In this document: in pieces, positions 47,120 through 54,424 of the stretch
Layout: each line of letters starts with the position of its first letter
How positions within the stretch are numbered: position 1 is the first letter of the stretch
NCBI GenBank assembly: GCA_937924525.1
Contig: CALDSU010000001.1
Span: forward strand, 372,001-436,000
Direction of reading: 5' to 3'
Source of the DNA: an uncultured Bryobacteraceae bacterium
Lineage (GTDB): Bacteria; Acidobacteriota; Terriglobia; Bryobacterales; Bryobacteraceae
Length of the DNA stretch: 64,000 nucleotides
Made by a program: the position numbers and the translations under genes
Notes under the pieces: model-generated
What the model was told of the DNA's origin: nothing
The model's input: the letters and a program-made list of their open reading frames with translations, nothing else
The model's database searches: none

Positions 47120-48046
47120 TTATGGATTCCCGGCGGGATTGGCGCTGGCCAGTCCTTCCACCAGCAGGACCGACACAGCGGAGATCAGGTGCAGTCCGGG
47201 ATTCTCGGGCGTGTAGTTCGGACCGGGGATGTCCTCGCAGGTAATCGCCATGGCCACCTTCCCCGACTTTGCGTACACGATGCCGATGTCGGCGCGGAGG
47301 TGATCGAGCGCCCCGGATTTACTGGCGATCTCCGCGTCCGGCAGGGTGCGGCCAATGCCGTCGGCGTACTGCTCGCGCTTCAGAATCGCGATCATCTCGG
47401 CGGAGGCGGCGGGACTGACGGCTCTGCCCTGATCCAGCAACTCCAAGAGCCGTACCATCTCGCGCGGGGTAGACACGCCGATGCCGAAACGCTGGTATTC
47501 CTCCCGGCGGCCTTCGCGGCTGTGGCCGCTCGCTACCGCTTTGAGTTTCTTGCCGTCGCCCAGAATCTTGCGCAGGGAACGCGTCTGTTTCAACCCCAGC
47601 GCGTCCATGCGGGCATTCACCGCGTCGGCGGTAATGCGGTCGAGCACCAGATTGGTGGCGGTGTTGTCGCTGACAACGATCATCAGCCGCACCAGGTCGC
47701 GCAGGGGAATCCGCAGCCCGGGCGACATCTCGCGGAGAACGCCGGAGCCGGAAACCATGTCTTCTTCCGTCAGCGTCATGGTGTCCTGCCAGCGGAACTT
47801 GCCTGCTTCGGCCTGTGCGAACGCTTCCACCATGATCGGAACCTTAATGGTGCTGGCGGTGCGCAACCGCTCGTCCCCGCCGATGGAGTAGGTGACGCCC
47901 GTGTCCAGGTTTTTGGCGAACAGGAAGACCTTGCCGGGGAACCGCGCGATGCGCTCCCGGATCTTGCGGTCCATTTCGTCCAGCCGGGGAGCAGCGCAGA
48001 GGGGCAGGGAACTCAGCAGCAAGCTTGCAACAGCGAGGTGGCGCAT
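47120..48046 (-). CDS. Exported class A beta-lactamase-like serine hydrolase
   Basis: The ATG at 48046 gives a signal peptide (AVASLLLSSLPLCAAP). The 308-residue protein has the three penicilloyl-serine motifs: SxxK as S65-T-I-K68, SDN as 126-128 and K-S-G at 243-245. The omega-loop E-x-x-L-N containing the deacylating Glu was not found between SDN and KSG; that stretch reads KILGDGKKLKAVASGHS. It may be a divergent beta-lactamase with a relocated base, or a slow penicillin-binding or esterase-type relative. Drug resistance should not be assumed. Confidence 0.8.
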   Translation of the reverse strand: MRHLAVASLLLSSLPLCAAPRLDEMDRKIRERIARFPGKVFLFAKNLDTGVTYSIGGDERLRTASTIKVPIMVEAFAQAEAGKFRWQDTMTLTEEDMVSGSGVLREMSPGLRIPLRDLVRLMIVVSDNTATNLVLDRITADAVNARMDALGLKQTRSLRKILGDGKKLKAVASGHSREGRREEYQRFGIGVSTPREMVRLLELLDQGRAVSPAASAEMIAILKREQYADGIGRTLPDAEIASKSGALDHLRADIGIVYAKSGKVAMAITCEDIPGPNYTPENPGLHLISAVSVLLVEGLASANPAGNP

Positions 48047-48148
48047 GGCGCCCCTATTTTCGCACCCGTGGCCGGCGCGCGAGGAGGCGAAGGAGTTCGC
48101 GAAATCAGGATGGGCGCGGTGGGACAAGTCTCCGATTGGTCCAGGGCT

Positions 48149-48170
48149 GGTCGGAGACCGGTCTCCGACC
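48149..48170. repeat. Perfect 22-bp palindrome, REP-like
   Basis: GGTCGGAGACCGGTCTCCGACC reads identically on both strands. A degenerate arm AGTCTCCGATTGGTCC lies just before it (48128-48142). The element sits in the 258-bp gap between the beta-lactamase-like and six-hairpin genes, which otherwise holds no gene. Confidence 0.6.
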
Positions 48171-48304
48171 GGCGCACACGGGCTTACCGCCGGGGGAGGA
48201 ACGTAGAAACTCGAAGGGCAGCTCTCCGGCTAGCCCGTGTCCAGGAGCAAACCTGTCCAAACTCCAGAGGGGCAAGTCGGAGCGTTGCTCCATGTTTCCG
48301 GAAC

Positions 48305-49489
48305 TCAGTACTTGAGCCGGCGCGCCGCAGCCAGCGGATTGCACGCGCTGACCACATAACTGGGCAACTGCCGGTAGCCTTCGTTGACGCACTCGCAGAT
48401 CCCGCCGCCGCGGAAGTCGGCGAGCAGGTCCTGCCAAACCTGGCGCGCCAGACGGGCATCCGTCCGCGCCAGAGCGTACATCAACCACCCGCTCGCCGTC
48501 GCCCAGTACGCCCCGTTCTGATAGCGCTCTGGCGGCACCGGCGCCAGCAGGCGCTGCCAGTATTCGCCCTTGAGCAGATGGCGCACCTGGCCGCGCCAGA
48601 CGAAATCCTGGCGCCTGCGGAGCAGGAAGTCGAGGACTTTGGCTCGCCTCGAACCCAAGGGAAACTCCAGCCAGACCGCGTAGGCGTTGCCCCAGACGTC
48701 GATTTGGCGGCAATCCCGGCTGGCCGCCAGGAACGCGCCGGCCGCCTCGTCCCACAACTCGCCGAGATGGCGCTCCACCAGCGCCGCCCGCCGGCGGTAT
48801 CGCGCCGCAGCCTCGCGACTGCCGGTGCGTCCGTGCCAGCGCTCCATCCTGCGGCTGGCCGTCCAGTCCAGCAGCGATTCGAAAAACAACGCGCCGGTCT
48901 TGCCGACGGTGTCGGTAAAGCCATAAGGCGAGTGGGGCTTGGCCGGGTCATTCCAAACGAGGCCCATCGCGTTGCGGGGAGTCCAATCCATCGTCCGGTC
49001 CAATCGCAACGCCCACTCCCGGAACAACGCCCGCGCCGGTCCGCGCGGCAGACGGCGCAGGTGGGAATCCACCGCGATCACCAGAAAGGCCGGGTTGTCG
49101 AGATTGGGTTCGCCGAGCGGCCGGTTCACAGGACCGCCGCTGTAGACGGCGAGCCCGTCCGGTTGCACACGATCGGGCGCGGCTCCGTCGGCCCGTATGC
49201 CCCGCAGCAGGTAACGCAAACCCGCTTCGACTTCGGCGGGCGGCATCAGGTCGCCCGCGTTCTCGACCATGTAGGCGAAATCCCGCGTCCAGAGCGCGCG
49301 GTAGCTGCCCTTGCCGTCCGGCGTGTAGAGCCACGTGCCCTCTCGCGCTTGCACCCGGGAACCGGCGAGTAACTCCCGGGTCCGGGCGGTCAGCCACTCG
49401 ACGTCAGGATCGGCGGCGGCCGCCGTCCCGAGCAGGGTCAGGCACCACCCCAGCGCCGCCCAAACACGAACGCCCGCGCGCGAAAACAC
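48305..49489 (-). CDS. Exported six-hairpin (alpha/alpha)6 glycosidase-like protein
   Basis: This 394-residue protein has a signal peptide (VWAALGWCLTLLGTAAA). Its helical pattern resembles GH15/GH63-like (alpha/alpha)6 barrels: GSYRALWTRDFAYMVENAG near residue 60, with a W-x-R-D-F/A substrate-site motif seen in glucoamylases, then MDWTPRNAMGLVWNDP and ERYQNGAYWATASGWLMYAL. Its substrate is not known. It is the last gene of the leftward exported run that begins at 52718, 33 bp after the sugar isomerase-like gene. Confidence 0.65.
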   Translation of the reverse strand: MFSRAGVRVWAALGWCLTLLGTAAAADPDVEWLTARTRELLAGSRVQAREGTWLYTPDGKGSYRALWTRDFAYMVENAGDLMPPAEVEAGLRYLLRGIRADGAAPDRVQPDGLAVYSGGPVNRPLGEPNLDNPAFLVIAVDSHLRRLPRGPARALFREWALRLDRTMDWTPRNAMGLVWNDPAKPHSPYGFTDTVGKTGALFFESLLDWTASRRMERWHGRTGSREAAARYRRRAALVERHLGELWDEAAGAFLAASRDCRQIDVWGNAYAVWLEFPLGSRRAKVLDFLLRRRQDFVWRGQVRHLLKGEYWQRLLAPVPPERYQNGAYWATASGWLMYALARTDARLARQVWQDLLADFRGGGICECVNEGYRQLPSYVVSACNPLAAARRLKY

Positions 49490-49522
49490 CCTTCATTATA
49501 GATAGGAGCGCCGCCGCCGGCG

Positions 49523-50362
49523 TTACGCGGCCGCCAGCCCCGCCAGCACGCCGCGCATGTACGCGAACGATTGCATCATGCCCGGCACGGGGTTGTCGGC
49601 GTGGATCTCGTATTCCAGCATGACCCCGCCCGTGTACTTCATGCGGATCAGTTGCCGGAAGATCGCGGGGATCGGCATCGCGCCTTCCCCGACCGCGCAC
49701 TGGCTGTCCCGGTCGCGCAGGTCGCGCAGATCCTTGACATGCAGGTCGAACAGGCGTGCTCCCGCGGCGCGGATGGACTCGACGACATCCGCGCCCGTGC
49801 GCGTCGTGTGCCCGATGTCAATACACAGTCCCACGCGTGCGTCCATGCCCTTGATCGCGTCGAGCACGCTCTGCGGCGACGGGAAATGTTTGTCTTCGGG
49901 ACCGTGATTGTGAATCGCCACGCGAATGTCGTAGTGCCTGACGAATTTTTCGATGCGCGGCAGGGTCTGGTGGGTCGGCGCGATCACCAGCATGGGCATG
50001 CCGCACCCTTTCGCGTAGTCGAAAAAGAAACGAACGGCCTCGTCGGTATCCTCGCGGATGTTGTTGTTCCCGCCGCTCAGGATCTGGAGTCCCGCCGCTT
50101 CAAACGCCCGCCGGCCTGCCGCCCACTCCTCCGGCGTGCCTTTGTAGGGCAAGTGAAACTCCTTGATGCTGACGTAGGAAACGCCCATCTGACGGATGGC
50201 GGCGATGGCCTGCGCGCGGTCGAGTTTCCGCAGCGAGTAAGTGGCGACGCCCAGTTTCAGCGGCGGCGCGGAAGACGGGGCGGCCACGGCGGAACTGGCG
50301 GCAAACGGAGCCACGGCGGACGCCGCCAGCATCCGCCTCCGGCCGAGGGGGTGCTTGTGCAT
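49523..50362 (-). CDS. Tat-exported sugar phosphate isomerase/epimerase-like protein
   Basis: The 279-residue protein starts with a twin-arginine signal (LGRRRMLAASAVAPFAASS). A xylose-isomerase-like TIM barrel follows, with LKLGVATYSLRKL, VSIKEFHLPYKG, VAIHNHGPEDKHFPSP, VGLCIDIGHTTRTG and GVMLEYEIHADNP. The Glu, Asp and His residues in these strands are the usual divalent-metal ligands. Such exported proteins are common in acidobacteria and planctomycetes; substrates are mostly unknown. It lies 35 bp downstream of the triple RidA gene. Confidence 0.85.
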   Translation of the reverse strand: MHKHPLGRRRMLAASAVAPFAASSAVAAPSSAPPLKLGVATYSLRKLDRAQAIAAIRQMGVSYVSIKEFHLPYKGTPEEWAAGRRAFEAAGLQILSGGNNNIREDTDEAVRFFFDYAKGCGMPMLVIAPTHQTLPRIEKFVRHYDIRVAIHNHGPEDKHFPSPQSVLDAIKGMDARVGLCIDIGHTTRTGADVVESIRAAGARLFDLHVKDLRDLRDRDSQCAVGEGAMPIPAIFRQLIRMKYTGGVMLEYEIHADNPVPGMMQSFAYMRGVLAGLAAA

Positions 50363-50397
50363 ACCCTCCTATTCTGCCCAAACCGCGCGGACGGCCG

Positions 50398-51600
50398 CTA
50401 TTCCTTCACCGCCACCATGGAGATTTCCTCGAGTTTGGGAGAGCGCCCGTCCGGCAGCGGCTTCCGCTCGACCGGCGGCAGCGGCTGCACCGTGGTGCGC
50501 GTCGGCGGCGCGGCCGTGAAATACCTGGCGTACACGGCGTTCATCTTGCCGAATTCGTCCAGGTTGTCCACGTAGACGTTGCTCTGCACGGCGTGGGAAA
50601 AATCCAGGCCGGCTTCTTCGAGGCCGTCGAGCAGGTTACGCATGCTCTGCCGGACCTGATTTTCGACATCGCTGGCCCAGATGCCGCCGTTCGGTCCGGG
50701 AATAAACCCCGCTTTCGCCGAGCAGTAATACGTATCGCCAGCCCAGACACAAGGGCTCGCGGTCGGACTGGGCGGCATATTCTTGGGGCGGACCGCCCGC
50801 CGCTGGGCAAGATCCCGGATGCCGACGCCCGTGAATTCAATGTGTGCGCCGCCCGGCAGGCTGTTCACGACAATCGTAGCCCGCGCCGGCGTGTTGCCGA
50901 ATTCAAAGTGTTTGGCGTACACGTCGTTCATCGTCCCCAGGGGCATTTCCCGCGTCAGGTAGGGGTTGATGAACACCATGTGGCGAAAGTCCATGCCTGC
51001 GGCCTTCAGCGTTTCCCGCATCTGGTCGAGCGCCAGTTGCACCTGCGCCGCTGGGTCCGCGGGTTGCCGGCCGGTGCGCGGGTCCTTGCCGTACGCGGCG
51101 GAGACGTACAACTTGTCGCCGCCGAACACCGCCGCGGGCACGCCGTTGCGCATCCCGCCCACCGCCTTCTTTTTGGTCAGATCCACCACGGCCACGGCGT
51201 TGATCTCCACCTGCGTGTCCGTTGGCATGCGGTAGACGCCCAGCAGCGCGCGGGCCGGGGGATTGCGGGCGAAGTATTGGGCCCAGACCTTCTCGAACTC
51301 GGCTTCCTTCGCCATGTCGGCCAGATAGACCTGCGAGTAGACGATGTGCTCGAGCGTCAGTCCTCCCGCCTCGATGATGGCCTTGACGTTCTCGATGCAC
51401 TGGCGGGTCTGCTCGGCAAACTCGCTGGGCACGGTGCCGTCCGGGCGACGCATTCCCTGCCCGGAGACGTACAGCATCCCGCCCGCGCGAATGCCCGGGC
51501 TGTACGGGCCCACCGGTTTGGGGCCGATTTTCGGAACCACCACGTCGCGGCCCCAGAGCGGCGCCGCCGCCAGCATCCAAAACGCCAGAGTACGATTCAT
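50398..51600 (-). CDS. Exported protein with three fused RidA (YjgF) domains
   Basis: RidA proteins hydrolyse reactive enamine/imine intermediates such as 2-aminoacrylate released by PLP enzymes, and normally assemble as homotrimers of about 130 residues per chain. This 400-residue protein has three such domains in one chain, about residues 22-143, 148-266 and 276-398, after a likely signal peptide (LAFWMLAAAPLWGR). Each keeps the active-site Arg and Glu: R117 in NPPARALL and E132; R240 in NTPARATI and E255; R368 in APPTRTTV with Glu at 391-392. The ATG overlaps the aminotransferase stop (ATGA). Confidence 0.85.
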   Translation of the reverse strand: MNRTLAFWMLAAAPLWGRDVVVPKIGPKPVGPYSPGIRAGGMLYVSGQGMRRPDGTVPSEFAEQTRQCIENVKAIIEAGGLTLEHIVYSQVYLADMAKEAEFEKVWAQYFARNPPARALLGVYRMPTDTQVEINAVAVVDLTKKKAVGGMRNGVPAAVFGGDKLYVSAAYGKDPRTGRQPADPAAQVQLALDQMRETLKAAGMDFRHMVFINPYLTREMPLGTMNDVYAKHFEFGNTPARATIVVNSLPGGAHIEFTGVGIRDLAQRRAVRPKNMPPSPTASPCVWAGDTYYCSAKAGFIPGPNGGIWASDVENQVRQSMRNLLDGLEEAGLDFSHAVQSNVYVDNLDEFGKMNAVYARYFTAAPPTRTTVQPLPPVERKPLPDGRSPKLEEISMVAVKE

Positions 51601-52718
51601 GCTTGATATACGCTCCAGAAAACTTCACGGAACTTCGCCATGTCGGCGTCCGTGCCGATCGACACCCGCAGATAGTTGGTGTACGGCGGGAAGGGCCGCC
51701 CGACGGCCACGCCCCGCCGCGGCATGGCAAAGATCAACGGCCGGGCGTCCCGCCGCACATCGATCATGACGAAGTTCGCATGCGATTCCAGGTAGTTCAG
51801 CCCCTTCTCCTTGAGCCAGGCGCAAAGTTCGGCCCGCGCCCGCAGAACGCGCGCCCGGCGGCCCGGCAGAAACCGCGACCGGTCCGCGAGGGCCGCCAGC
51901 ACCGCCTGCGCCGTCACGTACGAGATCACATTATTGCGAAACGGGCTCATGGCGGCAATCAGGTCGGGCCGCGCGCACGCAAAGCCCGCCCGCAACCCGG
52001 CCATGCCGTAAATCTTCGAGAACGTCCGCGCCACCACCACCGGTCTTCCCTGGCGCACAAATTCCAACGCACTGGCGAAAGCGGGTGTGTCGGCGAAGTC
52101 GTGATACGCCTCGTCCACCAGCAGGACCGTCCGCGGCGGCAGGTTCGCCACCAGCCAGGCCAGGTCCGCTTTCGGGGTGACCGCGCCGGTCGGATTGTTG
52201 GGGTTGCACAAATACAGCAGCGCGCCCGAGTGACCCGCCGCCGCTTCCGCCATTTTGCGCACGTCAGCGCTATGCGAAGCGGTCAACGGGACGCGCACTA
52301 CCTTCCGGCCGAGCGCCGTGGCGACCTCGAGCGGGCCCTCGAAAGTGGGCGTCATGGTAATCAGGGGCTTCTCCGGCGCCGTGAACGCGTCCACCGCGGC
52401 ATGCAACACCTCGCTGGAGCCGGCGCCCACCAGCACCTGATCGCCGGCCAAGTCCTCGCTGCTGGCCACGGCGGCGTAGAACTCGCGAAATTCCTGGTAG
52501 TGGTACCGGCCGGCGGCAGGCAGGCTGCGGACGGCCCCTTCGATCGCCACCGGCGGCGGACCTTCGGGATTTTCATTGGCGTTCAGCCACACCATACCGT
52601 CCGGCGCCTCGCGGAGCGGTACGGCCGCGCGTTGCGCGTAGGCCATTTCGTTCAGCATCCGCCCGCCTCCCAGGCTGGCGGCGGCGCCCCAGGCGAACTT
52701 TCGGCGCGAGATTGGCAC
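51597..52718 (-). CDS. Tat-exported histidinol-phosphate-aminotransferase-like PLP enzyme
   Basis: This fold-type-I aminotransferase resembles HisC. After a twin-arginine signal (PISRRKFAWGAAASLGGG) come LNANENPEGPP, YLCNPNNPTGAV, LVDEAYHDF and the PLP lysine in TFSKIYGMAGLRAGF. The GTG at 52718, 8 nt after GAGGAGGGGG, gives a 373-residue protein with a proper Tat signal; a longer frame exists. Periplasmic location is unusual for a cofactor-dependent aminotransferase, though Tat can export folded holoenzymes. The stop overlaps the start of the triple RidA gene. The amino donor and acceptor are unknown. Confidence 0.85.
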   Translation of the reverse strand: MPISRRKFAWGAAASLGGGRMLNEMAYAQRAAVPLREAPDGMVWLNANENPEGPPPVAIEGAVRSLPAAGRYHYQEFREFYAAVASSEDLAGDQVLVGAGSSEVLHAAVDAFTAPEKPLITMTPTFEGPLEVATALGRKVVRVPLTASHSADVRKMAEAAAGHSGALLYLCNPNNPTGAVTPKADLAWLVANLPPRTVLLVDEAYHDFADTPAFASALEFVRQGRPVVVARTFSKIYGMAGLRAGFACARPDLIAAMSPFRNNVISYVTAQAVLAALADRSRFLPGRRARVLRARAELCAWLKEKGLNYLESHANFVMIDVRRDARPLIFAMPRRGVAVGRPFPPYTNYLRVSIGTDADMAKFREVFWSVYQA

Positions 52719-52795
52719 GGGTCCCCCTCCTCGAACGCCCTTCATCATATCGCCGCTCCCCGGATCCGCCATAGCGCCGGCGGCGCTCAATCATT

Positions 52796-52813
52796 CGAAA
52801 ATTTCGATATATT
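52796..52813 (+). promoter_or_regulatory. Candidate LysR operator and -10 box
   Basis: CGAAAATTTCG (52796-52806) is an inverted repeat with arms CGAAA/TTTCG. TATATT (52808-52813) is a good -10 box, 8 nt before the LysR-type ATG. The site lies between divergent genes, the usual place for LysR autoregulation and target control. Confidence 0.45.
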
Positions 52814-52821
52814 GAGAGCAA

Positions 52822-53754
52822 ATGGAATGGCTGAACTATCATCACCTGCTCTACTTCTGGGTGGTGGCGCGGGAGGGCAGCATCGCGCGAGCCAGTGAAA
52901 CCCTGCGGCTGGCGCAGCCCACCATCAGCGGCCAGATTCACGCTCTGGAGGACTCGCTGGGCGAAAAACTCTTTCACCGTTCCGGCCGCAACCTGGTGCT
53001 GACGGACGTAGGGCGCCTGGTCTACGGCTACGCCGAGGACATTTTCAGCCTCGGCCGGGAGATGATGGACGTGCTGCGCGGCCGTCCCACGGGCCGTCCG
53101 ATGCGTCTGCTGGTCGGCGTGGCCGACGTGGTGCCCAAACTGATCGCGTTCCGCCTGCTTGAACCCGCGCTGCGCATGAAGGAGCCCTTGCAGATTGTCT
53201 GTCAGGAGAACCGCTCAGAGCAACTCTTCGCCGACCTCGCCAAGCACGCGCTGGATCTGGTGATCACCGACGCGCCCCTGCAGCCCGGCATGCGCGTGCG
53301 CGCTTACAACCACCTGCTCGGCGAGTGCGCGGCGACCGTCTTCGCCAAGCCATCCCTGGCCAACAAACTCCGGCGAAACTTCCCGCAGTCGCTGGACGGG
53401 ACGCCTTTTCTGTTGCCCAGCGCCGGTTCGACACTGCGGCTGTCCCTCGATCACTGGTTCGAGACGCAGGGCATCCGGCCCAACGTGCGCGGGGAGTTCC
53501 AGGACAGCGCGTTGATGAAAGTCTTCGGCCAGGAGGGTCATGGTTGTTTTGTGGCGCCGTCAGTGATCGAAGACGAGATCCGTCACCTGTACCACGTCGC
53601 CGTGGTCGGCCGGGTGGAGGAGCTGGTCGAGCGGTTCTTTGCGGTGTCCGTCGAGCGGAAACTGAAACATCCGGCGGTGGTCGCCATTTCCAACGCCGCC
53701 CGCGAAGGACTGTTTACCGGCGGCGCGCTGCGGCGCACGGCGGCGGCTGATTGA
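52822..53754 (+). CDS. LysR family transcriptional regulator (NhaR-like)
   Basis: The 310-residue DNA-binding protein opens MEWLNYHHLLYFWVVAREGS, close to NhaR and related LysR regulators. An N-terminal winged helix-turn-helix is present (ASETLRLAQPTISGQIHALE) to about residue 60. The substrate-binding domain spans residues 90-300 (LLVGVADVVPKLIAFRLLEP, DLVITDAPLQPG). It diverges from the aminotransferase-RidA operon across about 100 bp, so it probably controls that operon. NhaR proteins elsewhere sense sodium, and a ClC transporter gene lies downstream. Confidence 0.9.
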   Translation: MEWLNYHHLLYFWVVAREGSIARASETLRLAQPTISGQIHALEDSLGEKLFHRSGRNLVLTDVGRLVYGYAEDIFSLGREMMDVLRGRPTGRPMRLLVGVADVVPKLIAFRLLEPALRMKEPLQIVCQENRSEQLFADLAKHALDLVITDAPLQPGMRVRAYNHLLGECAATVFAKPSLANKLRRNFPQSLDGTPFLLPSAGSTLRLSLDHWFETQGIRPNVRGEFQDSALMKVFGQEGHGCFVAPSVIEDEIRHLYHVAVVGRVEELVERFFAVSVERKLKHPAVVAISNAAREGLFTGGALRRTAAAD

Positions 53755-53764
53755 TACTAGAGGA

Positions 53765-54424
53765 ATGCTTGCCGCGTTGACGGCCCGGCAGACGCAGGTC
53801 CGGGTGGCCGCCATCTTCGGGGGAATCGCCGCCCTGTTCGCGGCCACCGGATTCGCGGTGCGCTGGGAACATGCCGAACGCCACGGCCGCGCGGCGCGGC
53901 ATTTCGCGCGCGCGAACGCCCTGGACCGCCAGCTCCGGCTCGACGACGCCTTGCTCGAGTACCGGACGGCGGTTCTGATTGACCGCGAGCGCGAAGAATA
54001 CCAGCTCGGTTTGGCGGACGCGCTGCGCCGCGCCGGCCGGCTCGCGGAAGCCGAGGCGTATTTGCGGTCGATGTTGGAACGCAACCCGGCGCACGGCCGC
54101 GCCAACCTGGCGCTGGCGCGCATCCGCGCGCGCCAGGCCGCGGCCGGCAAAGAGCACGCCGCCGCGGCCGATGACGCTTACCGGCGGGCGATCGCGGGCG
54201 ACTGGCCTCCGCCGGGGCCCGGGCCGGCCCCGCGGCTGGAATGGGTCGCCTTCTTGGGGGAAACCAGCCGGTCGTCGCTGCAAACCGCCCAACTGCTGAT
54301 CCTGGCCCAGGAACTGCCTGGTCCCGAACCGCGACGTTTGGCCGCGGCTGCGGCCCTGGCGCCCGCGGCTTCCGAGGAACGCCGGCAACTGATCGATCGG
54401 TTGCGCGCCGTAGTGCAACCATGA
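53765..54424 (+). CDS. Membrane-anchored TPR-type hypothetical protein
   Basis: The 219-residue protein has an N-terminal membrane helix (VAAIFGGIAALFAATGFAV). TPR-like helical repeats follow (HFARANALDRQLRLDDALLEY, YQLGLADALRRAGRLAEAEAY, RSMLERNPAHGRANLALARI). The C-terminal third is Ala/Pro-rich and unassigned. It starts 10 bp after the LysR stop, and its TGA overlaps the ClC start (ATGA), so the three rightward genes are likely cotranscribed. A scaffold or partner role for the ClC protein is an inference. Confidence 0.7.
   Translation: MLAALTARQTQVRVAAIFGGIAALFAATGFAVRWEHAERHGRAARHFARANALDRQLRLDDALLEYRTAVLIDREREEYQLGLADALRRAGRLAEAEAYLRSMLERNPAHGRANLALARIRARQAAAGKEHAAAADDAYRRAIAGDWPPPGPGPAPRLEWVAFLGETSRSSLQTAQLLILAQELPGPEPRRLAAAAALAPAASEERRQLIDRLRAVVQP

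Noticed and set aside
47120-48046. Mobile resistance gene
   Set aside because: No insertion sequence, integron site or composition change surrounds the beta-lactamase-like gene.
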